A stretch of DNA of 40,467 bases, from NCBI GenBank assembly GCA_964634205.1, contig CAZWKE010000035.1:1-40467 (forward strand). The letters run 5' to 3'. The notes beneath the pieces were generated by a model. That model saw nothing but the letters and a program-made list of their open reading frames with translations, was not told the DNA's origin and did no database searches. Shown piece after piece: positions 7,529-14,918 of the stretch (within the stretch, counting starts at the first letter, position 1; every line of letters begins with the position of its first letter). This DNA is from JAFGGG01 sp964634205. GTDB taxonomy: Bacteria > Spirochaetota > Spirochaetia > SZUA-6 > RPPD01. The position numbers were made by a program, and so were the translations under genes.

Positions 7529-7593
7529 CTCGCTGCTTCTGTCCTCTACTCTGTAACTAGAGGTTGTGGGGCAGAAGAACTCCCATAAAACCA
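7495..7593 (-). ncRNA. Candidate small RNA or attenuator upstream of clpP
   Basis: An approximately 99-nt predicted transcript on the minus strand, between the promoter at 7600-7629 and a strong intrinsic terminator. It can fold as a stem CUUCUG (7572-7577)/CAGAAG (7536-7541) enclosing CCUCUA (7558-7563)/UAGAGG (7543-7548) with a 9-nt loop, followed by the terminator. An alternative pairing is possible: CCCC and CCUCU (7568-7571, 7559-7563) with GGGG and AGAGG (7519-7522, 7526-7530). This would break the terminator, as in an attenuator. I compared it with SRP RNA, 6S, purine, THF and ZTP riboswitches from memory and found no match. It could be a free sRNA or a leader controlling readthrough into clpP-purC. 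Confidence 0.45.
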
Positions 7594-7599
7594 GTATAT

Positions 7600-7629
7600 A
7601 TCTTAATCCCTAGATTTCCCTTCTGTCAA
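7600..7629 (-). promoter_or_regulatory. Candidate promoter of the short RNA
   Basis: Minus strand TTGACA (7624-7629), 18-nt spacer, TAAGAT (7600-7605), then an ATATAC stretch. Predicted start near 7593. The -35 box is perfect and the -10 box is moderate. Confidence 0.45.
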
Positions 7630-7672
7630 GAACGAAGATCCGATTTCTAAAGAATTTTCTTTATTTTTTACA

Positions 7673-7701
7673 TTGCGGTTGCCGCTCTTTCCTGTTACTA
7701 T
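7673..7701 (+). promoter_or_regulatory. Candidate promoter for the MTAP gene
   Basis: TTGCGG (7673-7678), 17-nt spacer, TACTAT (7696-7701). The predicted start near 7708 leaves about 23 nt of leader with an AAAGGAGAAG ribosome site. Confidence 0.5.
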
Positions 7702-7730
7702 GTGCCTACCAAACGCAAAAGGAGAAGAGA

Positions 7731-8594
7731 ATGAAGGCGCAGTGTGCAATAATCGGGGGAAGCGGGCTGGAAGATTTTGAGAGCGGCAAAACCGTCGGTA
7801 AGGTGGACATTCCCACACCTTTTGGAATGCCGTCCGACATAATTACCCTGGTAGATATCGGCGGGATTGTTACGGCGTTTCTGCCTCGTCACGGGCTGGG
7901 TCATCGGATTCTTCCCAATGACGTACCGTCCAAGGCTAATATCTGGGCGTTAAAAAGCCTTGGTGTCAAGACCATACTGGCGGTGAGTGCGGTCGGTTCC
8001 CTACACGAGGAGTATAAACCCGGTGATTTTGTGATCTGTGACGGAATCATAGACAGAACCCACGGCAGGAACAAGAGCTATTTCGGGGACGGAGTAGTGG
8101 GCCATGTCGGATACGCGGATCCCTTTTGCCCGGAGGTAAGTGCGGTCTTGCGGAAGGTGATGCAGGGGCAGAAGGAGCCCTTTCACCCCAACGGCACTGT
8201 TCTTTGTATGCAGGGACCTCCCTTTTCAACCCGGCAGGAGAGTTTTCTCTTCAAAGACTGGGGTGCCCATATCATCGGCATGACCGCCCTGCCCGAGGCG
8301 CAACTGGCGCGGGAAGCCGAGATTTGCTATGCCGGGGTGGGAATTGTCACCGATTATGACTGCTGGCGCGAGAAGGAAGAGGATGTGACGGTTGAAATGG
8401 TAATCAAAATGATGCAGCAGAAAATTTCCGCTTTAAAATCGATGATACCGACCTTTACGGTCGAAATGAATAAAATAGGGGATTGTGCCTGCAGGCACGC
8501 GGCCGCGAGCGCACTGATGACCGATCAGTCCCTGATTCCCTATGAGACAAAACGAAGACTAAACCTTTTTTACGGTAAATACTGGCAAAAATAA
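7731..8594 (+). CDS. mtnP: S-methyl-5'-thioadenosine phosphorylase
   Basis: Phosphorolysis of methylthioadenosine, the by-product of polyamine synthesis, to adenine and methylthioribose-1-phosphate. 287 residues, normal for the family. Motifs: AIIGGSGLEDF with the phosphate loop, PRHGLGHRILPNDV, CMQGPPFSTRQES, GMTALPEAQLAREAEICYA, and VTDYDCW. The two Asp in TDYDCW contact the adenine 6-amino group in MTAPs and argue against a guanine/hypoxanthine-specific PNP, which has Asn there. S-methyl-5'-thioinosine phosphorylase is a close alternative. A good ribosome site (AAGGAGAAG) precedes the ATG. It ends 2 bp from the convergent apbE stop. No other methionine-salvage gene is near. Confidence 0.93.
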   Translation: MKAQCAIIGGSGLEDFESGKTVGKVDIPTPFGMPSDIITLVDIGGIVTAFLPRHGLGHRILPNDVPSKANIWALKSLGVKTILAVSAVGSLHEEYKPGDFVICDGIIDRTHGRNKSYFGDGVVGHVGYADPFCPEVSAVLRKVMQGQKEPFHPNGTVLCMQGPPFSTRQESFLFKDWGAHIIGMTALPEAQLAREAEICYAGVGIVTDYDCWREKEEDVTVEMVIKMMQQKISALKSMIPTFTVEMNKIGDCACRHAAASALMTDQSLIPYETKRRLNLFYGKYWQK

Positions 8595-8596
8595 GG

Positions 8597-9622
8597 CTAT
8601 AAACGCAGATCGGAAAGCTTAACCGGAAATCCGCTTGTTTTTGCGGCCCGGAGGGTATTGTTTTTCTCCCTGATAAACAAGCCCTCCGCACCCGGATGGT
8701 TTTCGATAAAGTCCTTTGCTTTCTCCGGGCCCAGCACAAAGGCGGCGGTTGCCAGGGCGTCCGCCTCCGCGCAGGTGTCGGCAATGACGGTGACGGAAAC
8801 AAGTCCCGACGCGGGATATCCCGTAGACGGATCTATGATATGATGATACCGTTGGCCATTGCGGAAAAAAAAGCGTTCATAATCACCCGAGGTGACCACG
8901 GCCTTGTTTTTTTGTGAGGTATCGATAGACAACACACACATAAAATCAGGATCGCCCTTGCCTTCGGTATAACGTGGGTGCCTGATGGCGATCTTCCAGG
9001 GACTGCCGTCCGGTTTGCTCCCCACCAGCAGCAGGTCTCCTCCCGCGTCGATAAGATAGTTTGTATAGCCTTTTGCGCCCAACCGTCCGGAAAGAAAATC
9101 AACCACCGCTCCCTTGGCGATCCCCCCCAAATCCAGACCCATACCGGCCTGCAGGTGTACGGTATTGTCCGGATCAATGCGGACCTTTTTATAGTTCACC
9201 AGGGGCATGGCCTTTTTTATTTCCGCAAGCGGCGGCAGCCTGCCGCCCTCATCAAAATCCCACAGTTTCAGCAACGGCAGAATAGTGGGATCAAAGGCTC
9301 CGTTGCTGTCATGCGCGATTTTGAGCGCCAGCTTCAGCACCCGCACCAGATAGGGCGGCAGTTTGCTTGTACCGGTACGGTTGAGCAGGTATATCGGAGT
9401 GCCCGGCAGGCGGTGGTTATACTCCCGTGCCCTCTTGGCAACCTGCCGCTCGATATCCGGCCAGTCTGGGGCCTCACCCGCATAGATATCGACACTCATG
9501 TAGGTGGACATGGTAGTGAACGTTTTTTTATATAACGAGAATGATTCCCGGCAGTCGGAAAAAGAGAATAACACCGGCAGAATGAGAAAGAGTAATAATG
9601 AAACGGGTATTCTTGTACGCAT
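8597..9622 (-). CDS. apbE: FAD:protein FMN transferase, lipoprotein
   Basis: ApbE attaches FMN covalently to Thr/Ser of exported subunits such as RnfG/NqrC, using FAD and Mg2+. 341 residues. The N-terminus is a lipoprotein signal ending in FSFSDC (Cys24), so it sits on the outer face of the cytoplasmic membrane. Motifs: TMSTYMSVDIY (37-47), NGAFDPTILPLLKLWDF, GLDLGGIAKGAVVDF, YLIDAGGDLLLVG, TSGDYERFF and HHIIDPSTGYPASG, plus AEADALATAAFVLG with the metal-binding Asp. No rnf or nqr gene is in the window. The ATG lacks a ribosome site, but an extended -10 (TGTTATCAT) ends 7 nt upstream, suggesting a leaderless mRNA. Confidence 0.95.
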   Translation of the reverse strand: MRTRIPVSLLLFLILPVLFSFSDCRESFSLYKKTFTTMSTYMSVDIYAGEAPDWPDIERQVAKRAREYNHRLPGTPIYLLNRTGTSKLPPYLVRVLKLALKIAHDSNGAFDPTILPLLKLWDFDEGGRLPPLAEIKKAMPLVNYKKVRIDPDNTVHLQAGMGLDLGGIAKGAVVDFLSGRLGAKGYTNYLIDAGGDLLLVGSKPDGSPWKIAIRHPRYTEGKGDPDFMCVLSIDTSQKNKAVVTSGDYERFFFRNGQRYHHIIDPSTGYPASGLVSVTVIADTCAEADALATAAFVLGPEKAKDFIENHPGAEGLFIREKNNTLRAAKTSGFPVKLSDLRL

Positions 9623-9629
9623 GAATCAG

Positions 9630-9638
9630 ATGATAACA
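9630..9638 (-). promoter_or_regulatory. Extended -10 promoter candidate for apbE
   Basis: Minus strand TG-T-TATCAT. The expected start of transcription (near 9623) is 1 nt before the ATG. The -35 region is poor, as is common for extended -10 promoters. Confidence 0.4.
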
Positions 9639-9677
9639 GTAGCGTAATCGAATAATATTTGCAAGGGTCCCGGCACA

Positions 9678-9805
9678 GCGATTCTAAATTTGGACCAGTT
9701 GTATCATAGTAGATGTGTAAATACCTATAAATACGCCTTCTGATTGGATAAATTTAGAATTGCCTGTGCCAAATTCAAAAAAGCGCAATGCTGAATGTTT
9801 ACATT
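9678..9805 (+). repeat. Dispersed noncoding repeat, copy A (about 128 bp)
   Basis: It aligns with copy B at 37640-37767 in the same orientation with only single-base shifts. Both begin GCGATTCTAAATTT, have ATACCT 29 nt before an inverted AAATTTAGAAT, then GCC-R-AATTCA, a short A-run, CAAT and AATGT-NN-ACATT. In this copy the arms GGCACAG-CGATTCTAAATTT (9672-9691) and AAATTTAGAATTG-CCTGTGCC (9750-9770) could form an approximately 20-bp hairpin around a 58-nt loop. The right end supplies the -35 box of the next promoter. The stretch 9623-9834 otherwise shows no gene. Confidence 0.7.
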
Positions 9806-9826
9806 ATGGATTTAAATGTTTATAGT
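9798..9826 (+). promoter_or_regulatory. Promoter for the 70-aa membrane protein
   Basis: TTTACA (9798-9803), 17-nt spacer, TATAGT (9821-9826). The predicted start at about 9833 is 2 nt before the ATG at 9835. Confidence 0.5.
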
Positions 9827-9834
9827 AAGTTTAC

Positions 9835-10047
9835 ATGCGAATGTACGGAAAATACGCGCTTATAGCCGTAACTCTTTTTTTTATTCTGTTCAATCTGATT
9901 TCTCTTTCCGGACTGAGTGAATCCGCTTTTACCGAACCATCGTTTTTATTGCGTGTTACAGGCATTCTATATATTCTCGTGCTTTCTCTCATAAAAAAAT
10001 CCGTCCGTACCTTCAAAAAAGCAGTCAGAAGTCCCCCGCTTTCATAG
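9835..10047 (+). CDS. Small membrane protein (70 aa), unknown
   Basis: A short reading frame with two predicted helices (about residues 8-27, ALIAVTLFFILFNLISLSGL, and 38-53, LLRVTGILYILVLSLI) and a basic C-terminus (KKSVRTFKKAVR), suggesting the tail faces the cytoplasm. No Shine-Dalgarno precedes the ATG, but a well-spaced promoter ends 8 nt upstream, which is the main reason to believe it is expressed, as a leaderless message. The second Met (9841) is also possible. No family recognised. It lies between apbE and the SecA-like gene; a link to export is conceivable but unsupported. Confidence 0.4.
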   Translation: MRMYGKYALIAVTLFFILFNLISLSGLSESAFTEPSFLLRVTGILYILVLSLIKKSVRTFKKAVRSPPLS

Positions 10048-10108
10048 ACAATTCTCTTACACTGACAAATTTATTATTACTCAAATAGTACCAAAAAAAG
10101 GATTGGAT

Positions 10109-12466
10109 ATGAAAGACAACATTAAAAATACCTTAAATACCAGTGACCGGCTTTATTATGCTCTGGGCAGGTTTAAGGGCATTGGTATTGAGACCGGGCT
10201 TAAGCCGTATCTTCATCTGGTAAAGGACATAAAAAGCTATAACTACAAAAAATCCTCGCGGGAAGAATTAAAAACGCGAATCGATATTGTTAAAGCAAAG
10301 GTCCGGGGAGGAATACGCCCGGACATCCTGCTTGCGGAGGTGTATGCCGTGGTAGCCGAGGTCTGCCGCCGAATGCTTGCAATATCTCCCTATACCGAGC
10401 AGCTTATCGGTGCCGTCGCACTGGCCCGGGGAAAGCTGGCCCAGATGCAAAACGGGGAAGGGAAAACCCTTGTCGCGGTGTTTCCCGCGGTTCTTTACTC
10501 ACTCTGCGGCATGGGGGTACATATTCTTACGGCCAATGACTACCTGGCCAAACGAGACTCACTTTGGATGAAGCCGGTCTATACATATTTGGGAATCACC
10601 TGTTCATACATTCAGGAGCGTATGTCGCCGGTCCGGAGAAGACAGGCATACCTGGCTGGCGTCACCTACCTGACCGCGGAACAGGGTGGATTCGATCTGC
10701 TGCGAGACGACCGGTGCCGGCAAAAAAATGGCTTTATACAAAGGAAGCTGCATCTGGCGATTGTGGATGAAGCCGATTTCATAATGATCGACCAGGCCCG
10801 GTTTCCCCTGGTGACAGCGGGACAAACGGAAAACGTGCCGTATGATCCGTATGCGATAGAGACCGTTTTAAAGAAATTAAAATTCCGGACAGACTTCCTG
10901 ATCAACGAACGCGAACATCATATTCATCTTACCCCGGCAGGTGAACGCAAGGTGTTGGATCTTCTGCTCAGGCAAGGTAGTAATACCGGAAAAAGACCGG
11001 AGCTTTTGGCGGCTGTTCATGTCGCCTTATATGCGCATTATATTCTGCAGCGGGACGTGGATTATATTGTAAAAAGAGGAAAAATTGTCCCCGTCGATGA
11101 GGTGACGGGACGGGCGGCTTTCCAAAAGCATTGGCCGTACGGCATCGGACGCGCGTTACAGGCCAAAGAGGGACTTGCCCTTGAACCTCTGGACAGGATA
11201 TTGGGAGCCATTACCATACAGAACTACCTTAAGCTGTATCCCTTGCTCTGCGCCATGACCGCAACGGCCGTGCCCGTGGCCGGGGAGTTGGCAAGGGATT
11301 ACGGACTTCATATCGTCATCATTCCGCCTCACCGTCCGGTGCGTAGGATCGATTTACCGGACCTGGTGTTCGCCAATAGAAAAGCGAAAACATCAGCCAT
11401 CATTGCCGAGATCGGGCGCGTTCACCGTACAGGACAACCGATCCTTGTCGGAACCGCGTCGGTGAAGGAATCCGAAAAAATAGCTGCGCTTTTAAAACAC
11501 CGTGGTGTTTTGTGCCGTACACTGAATGCCAAAAATCCGCGGGGACAGGCCGAACTGTTGGCCGGCGCCGGTGCTCCGGGCGCTGTTACCGTTTCCACCC
11601 ATATGGCGGGCAGGGGTACGGACATCAAGCTGGGAGGAAAAAACGGAGCGCACAAAGAATCGGTCTTAGGCCTCGGTGGTCTGTATGTTATCGGAACAAG
11701 CCGCCATTACAGCGCTCGTGTTGATAATCAACTGCGCGGCCGCTGCGGCAGACACGGGGAACCCGGTGTATCGCGTTTTTTTGTCAGTTTGCAGGACACA
11801 ATGATCTCCAGGTACGGAATACAGGAGTTTATACCGCGAAAGCTTTTTTCGAATTCCCTTAGCCGTCCCGTTGCTCATCCGAAAGCAGCCAGAGAAATTG
11901 TACGCGCACAGAGCATTATCGAAGACCAACATGCGTATATGCGCAACACGCTGCGGCGTTATTCCCTGCTGATCGAACTGGAGCGTCGTCAGGTACAATG
12001 TATCAGGTCCCGTGCGATTTTGCGCAACAGTCTTGCGGACAACGTCTTATTATTTTGTATCGATAATTTCTGGGCCGATCACCTGGCTTTTGCGGAATAC
12101 ATAAAGCAGGGCATGCATCTGTACGCTATTGCCCGTGATGAACCTTTGCTGGTTTTTATACGGCAGGTAAGTGACCATTTTGTGAAGGGGTTGGAACAGG
12201 CATATAAAAAAACGGAACGGATGCTGCGAGCACAAAAAGCAGACGATAAAAATAATAGTTGTTTATGGAATCAGACTCGTCCCGGGGACGTACGGGCATA
12301 CGTCATTAATGATTTTCCGCTGCCCATATATAAAGTGAAAAGAACAACCGACAAAGAACTGGCATTTCTCCTTTTCCGGAATATCCAAGCTTTTTTGAAA
12401 AGATGCGGCAGCGTTGTCGGAAAAATAATAAAGCAACTGAAAAAATATAAAAAGGCAGAGTCATGA
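10109..12466 (+). CDS. Divergent SecA-like translocation ATPase (accessory SecA)
   Basis: 785 residues, shorter than housekeeping SecA (about 840-950). SecA architecture is recognisable: Walker A MQNGEGKTL (113-121), HILTANDYLAKRD (138-150), TYLTAEQGGFDLLRD where SecA normally has TYGTNNEFGFDYLRD, VDEADFIMIDQARFPL (219-234) for VDEVDSILIDEARTPL, a preprotein cross-linking region (VDYIVKRGKIVPVDEVTGR), then STHMAGRGTDIKLGG and DNQLRGRCGRHGEPG of the second ATPase lobe. The helical scaffold has FWADHLAFAEYIKQGMHL. The C-terminal Zn-binding SecB/lipid linker is missing. The changes suggest an accessory SecA2-type ATPase with its own clients, but no secY2 or substrate gene is adjacent. The ATG at 10109 has AAAAGGA 6 nt upstream. 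Confidence 0.85.
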   Translation: MKDNIKNTLNTSDRLYYALGRFKGIGIETGLKPYLHLVKDIKSYNYKKSSREELKTRIDIVKAKVRGGIRPDILLAEVYAVVAEVCRRMLAISPYTEQLIGAVALARGKLAQMQNGEGKTLVAVFPAVLYSLCGMGVHILTANDYLAKRDSLWMKPVYTYLGITCSYIQERMSPVRRRQAYLAGVTYLTAEQGGFDLLRDDRCRQKNGFIQRKLHLAIVDEADFIMIDQARFPLVTAGQTENVPYDPYAIETVLKKLKFRTDFLINEREHHIHLTPAGERKVLDLLLRQGSNTGKRPELLAAVHVALYAHYILQRDVDYIVKRGKIVPVDEVTGRAAFQKHWPYGIGRALQAKEGLALEPLDRILGAITIQNYLKLYPLLCAMTATAVPVAGELARDYGLHIVIIPPHRPVRRIDLPDLVFANRKAKTSAIIAEIGRVHRTGQPILVGTASVKESEKIAALLKHRGVLCRTLNAKNPRGQAELLAGAGAPGAVTVSTHMAGRGTDIKLGGKNGAHKESVLGLGGLYVIGTSRHYSARVDNQLRGRCGRHGEPGVSRFFVSLQDTMISRYGIQEFIPRKLFSNSLSRPVAHPKAAREIVRAQSIIEDQHAYMRNTLRRYSLLIELERRQVQCIRSRAILRNSLADNVLLFCIDNFWADHLAFAEYIKQGMHLYAIARDEPLLVFIRQVSDHFVKGLEQAYKKTERMLRAQKADDKNNSCLWNQTRPGDVRAYVINDFPLPIYKVKRTTDKELAFLLFRNIQAFLKRCGSVVGKIIKQLKKYKKAES

Positions 12467-12492
12467 CGGGTATGCGAACAGCGGCGCTCTAT

Positions 12493-12522
12493 TTGACACA
12501 TAAGATGATTTGCAGGTAACAT
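12493..12522 (+). promoter_or_regulatory. Candidate promoter for era
   Basis: TTGACA (12493-12498), 18-nt spacer, TAACAT (12517-12522). The predicted start near 12529 gives a 37-nt leader with TAGGAGA upstream of the ATG. Confidence 0.45.
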
Positions 12523-12565
12523 ACCGTAGCAAAACAACATTTGCAGTTTTTTAGGAGACAATGAG

Positions 12566-13441
12566 ATGAAATCCGCGTTTATCGAGTTAATCGGCAGACC
12601 GTCCACGGGAAAGTCCTCTTTAATAAATAAAATCTGTGGTCATAAGGTATCGATCATCTCATCCGTACCGCAGACAACCAGGAATAAAATCCGTGGGATT
12701 TACACCGAACCGCGCGGCCAGCTTGTATTCGTGGACACACCGGGTTTTCACAGTTCGGAAAGAAAGTTCAACCTGCATCTGAAGGAACTGGCGCTTTCCG
12801 AGTTGCATGAGGTCGACCTTATTCTTTATATGGTTGACGTAACCCGGCAGGCGGGTGAAGAGGAACAGTCCCTGATCTCATTGCTGAAGGCTTTCACGGG
12901 GCGGCTGGTTATCGCTTTGAATAAAACCGATATTGTCCCGAATTACCTTGAGGAGATGGAGACCCTGTTGTCCTCGCAGCTTGGGAGTGCCCCGCTTGTC
13001 AGGCTTTCCTGTGTCACGGGCAGCGGGGTGGATGATCTCCTTTCACTTCTGTTCGATAAGGCGCCGGACGGTGATTTTTTTTATCCGCCGGACTATTATA
13101 CGGATCAACCGCCGGAGTTTCGGATTTCAGAAATCATTCGGGAAAAGGTAATACTCAATACGAAACAGGAACTGCCCCACGCCGTGTATATAGAAATCGC
13201 GGATCTGGAGATGCGGGAACAGGAGAACACACTTTGGGTAAGGGGCTTTGTCTGCGTGGAAAGGGAATCACAAAAGGGTATTGTGATCGGACGAGAAGGA
13301 AAGGTAATCAAACGAATTATAGAGCAGGCCGCGGATGAGCTTGCCCCCTTGTTCCCGTACCGGCTGGATCTGGATTTTCGGGTGAGGGTCCGTGGCAGGT
13401 GGAAGAAGAATGATGCCCTGTTAAAAAAGCTCTTAGGTTGA
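12566..13441 (+). CDS. era: GTPase Era
   Basis: Ras-like GTPase with a C-terminal KH domain that binds the 3' end of 16S rRNA and assists 30S maturation. 291 residues. G1 is GRPSTGKS (10-17) instead of the usual GRPNVGKS; G2 is TTRNKIRGI, G3 DTPGFHSS, G4 NKTD and G5 SCVTG. The KH signature GIVIGREGKVIKRI sits near residue 235. The ATG at 12566 follows AGGAGA by 7 nt. The gene after it (rpiA) is convergent, so era is probably monocistronic or at the end of a SecA-like/era transcript. Confidence 0.95.
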   Translation: MKSAFIELIGRPSTGKSSLINKICGHKVSIISSVPQTTRNKIRGIYTEPRGQLVFVDTPGFHSSERKFNLHLKELALSELHEVDLILYMVDVTRQAGEEEQSLISLLKAFTGRLVIALNKTDIVPNYLEEMETLLSSQLGSAPLVRLSCVTGSGVDDLLSLLFDKAPDGDFFYPPDYYTDQPPEFRISEIIREKVILNTKQELPHAVYIEIADLEMREQENTLWVRGFVCVERESQKGIVIGREGKVIKRIIEQAADELAPLFPYRLDLDFRVRVRGRWKKNDALLKKLLG

Positions 13442-13461
13442 TATGATCCGCGGCGGCGCAT

Positions 13462-13564
13462 TGTCCGGTACGCGGCCGAGGGGCAGGGGTGCCGCTGTCC
13501 TCCAAAGTAAGTCAGGGGGCTGTCCGTTTTACCCGGCCGGGGGTCAGGGGTGCCGGTGTTCCAC
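13462..13564. repeat. Degenerate tandem duplication at the era/rpiA junction
   Basis: Two related GC-rich copies offset by about 59 bp: 13462-13504 and 13521-13564. Both begin TGTCCG, then GGCCG, a G-run, CAGGGGTGCCG and TGT-C/T-C. The second copy includes the last codons of rpiA, so a 3' end fragment seems to have duplicated. Confidence 0.5.
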
Positions 13565-14248
13565 CGTCCCGTCTTCCAGACCGATAAAGACGTGATTGAC
13601 CGTACGGCAGAACAGCCCGGATTCAACCACACCGGGAATGGTGCTGATTTCTTTTTCCAGACTGACGGGATCAGGGATGCTTTCAAATTTGCTGTCAAGC
13701 AGGACATTCCCGCGTTCGGTATATACCGGCCCGGCAAAATGCGTGGCCGGGCGCATGGTGACCTCGGCCCCCATGTTCCGCAGGGTTTTACCGACAACGG
13801 TCAGGGCCGCGGGAACCACCTCAATGGGCAGACTTTGCTTAATACCCAGACAATCGACCAGTTTACTGTAGTCCGCAACAACGGCGAACTGTGTGGATGC
13901 ATAGGCGGTAATCTTTTCCGTCAACAGTGCGCCCCCGTGTCCCTTGATCAACCGGTAACGTGGGTCGATCTCATCCGCGCCGTCAATGGTCAGATCAAGT
14001 CGGCCGTCTACCTGGGGGTTCATCAGAGAGGTAACGGCCATGCCGGAGGAGAGGCATTCCAACTCGGTTTGCAGGCTGGTGGTGACAATAGTAAGACTCT
14101 TTAATTTTCCTTCCCGCTGCAGTTCGGCCACCCGGTGGACCATATGGATTGCGGTGCTGCCGGTGCCCAGACCGATTTTCATCCCGCTTTTGATAAGTGT
14201 GTCTACCGCTTTGTCGGCTATGCTTTTCTTTAGTTGTGTTTTGTCCAT
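13544..14248 (-). CDS. rpiA: Ribose-5-phosphate isomerase A
   Basis: Interconverts ribose-5-phosphate and ribulose-5-phosphate in the pentose phosphate pathway. 234 residues, typical. Motifs: IGLGTGSTA (phosphate loop, residues 26-33), IDGADEID (88-95, with catalytic Asp), KGHGGALLTEK (102-112, containing the catalytic Glu and Lys). Its ATG follows the stop of the membrane-protein gene by 11 nt, so it is the last gene of a lysS-membrane protein-rpiA run. No Shine-Dalgarno is visible (AU-rich ACAATAATAACT before the ATG). Confidence 0.95.
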   Translation of the reverse strand: MDKTQLKKSIADKAVDTLIKSGMKIGLGTGSTAIHMVHRVAELQREGKLKSLTIVTTSLQTELECLSSGMAVTSLMNPQVDGRLDLTIDGADEIDPRYRLIKGHGGALLTEKITAYASTQFAVVADYSKLVDCLGIKQSLPIEVVPAALTVVGKTLRNMGAEVTMRPATHFAGPVYTERGNVLLDSKFESIPDPVSLEKEISTIPGVVESGLFCRTVNHVFIGLEDGTVEHRHP

Positions 14249-14259
14249 AGTTATTATTG

Positions 14260-14829
14260 TTAAAATCGTATTTTATACATTTGGTGATAGAAGTTATATA
14301 CGTGCTTCTGGCTGTCCCCGCTTTTGGCGTGAGCGACATTCCCCGGAGTGGAATCGATTACCCCGGCACAAAGCGGCCAGCACCTGTTTATGAACAACTC
14401 CAGTTCGTTGTCGTCGATCAGGCGCTTAAGATCATTACTTTTTAACAGTCCGGACTGCCGTAAACGGTATACTTTATCAAAAAAGGAAAAGATCACCTGT
14501 CTGCTTTTATCGATCTCTTTCTCAACCTTTCTGCTGTTACGGTTGGCCAAGAAGGTTTTCACATAATCATATCCGTGTTTGCGGCAGGTGTCATAATAAT
14601 TGATCAGGTTTTTCCTTGCCACAATGTTCTTTTCCGTGTAGCGTGAGTCCAGGAGATCATTCATCATTCCGGCCCGCAAAGCCTTTTTCGCCTGCTTGGA
14701 ACTGTTATAGGCCGCGATGGTGGCAAAAGCAGCGAATAGCGAGATAAGCAGTACCAAAGATAAAAAGATATTGGTGGTATCGGAAAAAAACATTTGAATA
14801 TTGTAAAGCATATCATTTAAAAACTGCAT
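14260..14829 (-). CDS. Membrane-anchored protein, DUF4760-like
   Basis: 189-190 residues with one strong membrane helix (about residues 20-42, NIFLSLVLLISLFAAFATIAAY) followed by a basic, helical cytosolic domain (KQAKKALRAGMMNDLLDSRY, KNLINYYDTCRKHGYDYVK, ELFINRCWPLCAGVI). The pattern resembles DUF4760-type proteins; the function is unknown. GTG (14832) and ATG (14829) are both possible; an AAAGGTGAG ribosome site favours either equally. It sits between lysS and rpiA on the same strand. Confidence 0.72.
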   Translation of the reverse strand: MQFLNDMLYNIQMFFSDTTNIFLSLVLLISLFAAFATIAAYNSSKQAKKALRAGMMNDLLDSRYTEKNIVARKNLINYYDTCRKHGYDYVKTFLANRNSRKVEKEIDKSRQVIFSFFDKVYRLRQSGLLKSNDLKRLIDDNELELFINRCWPLCAGVIDSTPGNVAHAKSGDSQKHVYNFYHQMYKIRF

Positions 14830-14918
14830 CACTCATTCTCACCTTTTTTGTTCGGATTTCAGTTTAAGTATCGGCAAATTCAGCCAAAGAGAAAACACCG
14901 CGCCATAAAAAAAACCTG

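Noticed and set aside
7495..7593. SRP (4.5S) RNA for the transcript upstream of clpP
   Set aside because: It contains AGAAGCAGC, similar to the SRP GGAAGCAGC, but lacks the GGAA-type tetraloop with its closing stem and the symmetric loop, so it does not fit helix 8.
8978..9535. 185-codon plus-strand frame opposite apbE
   Set aside because: Antisense shadow of a confidently identified gene, no ribosome site.
9672..9770. CRISPR-like or rho-independent terminator interpretation of repeat copy A
   Set aside because: Only one inverted pair with a 58-nt loop and no U-tract; no regularly spaced repeat-spacer units.
13105..13797. 230-codon minus-strand frame spanning the era/rpiA ends
   Set aside because: Lies opposite era and overlaps rpiA in another frame; both overlapping genes are certain.
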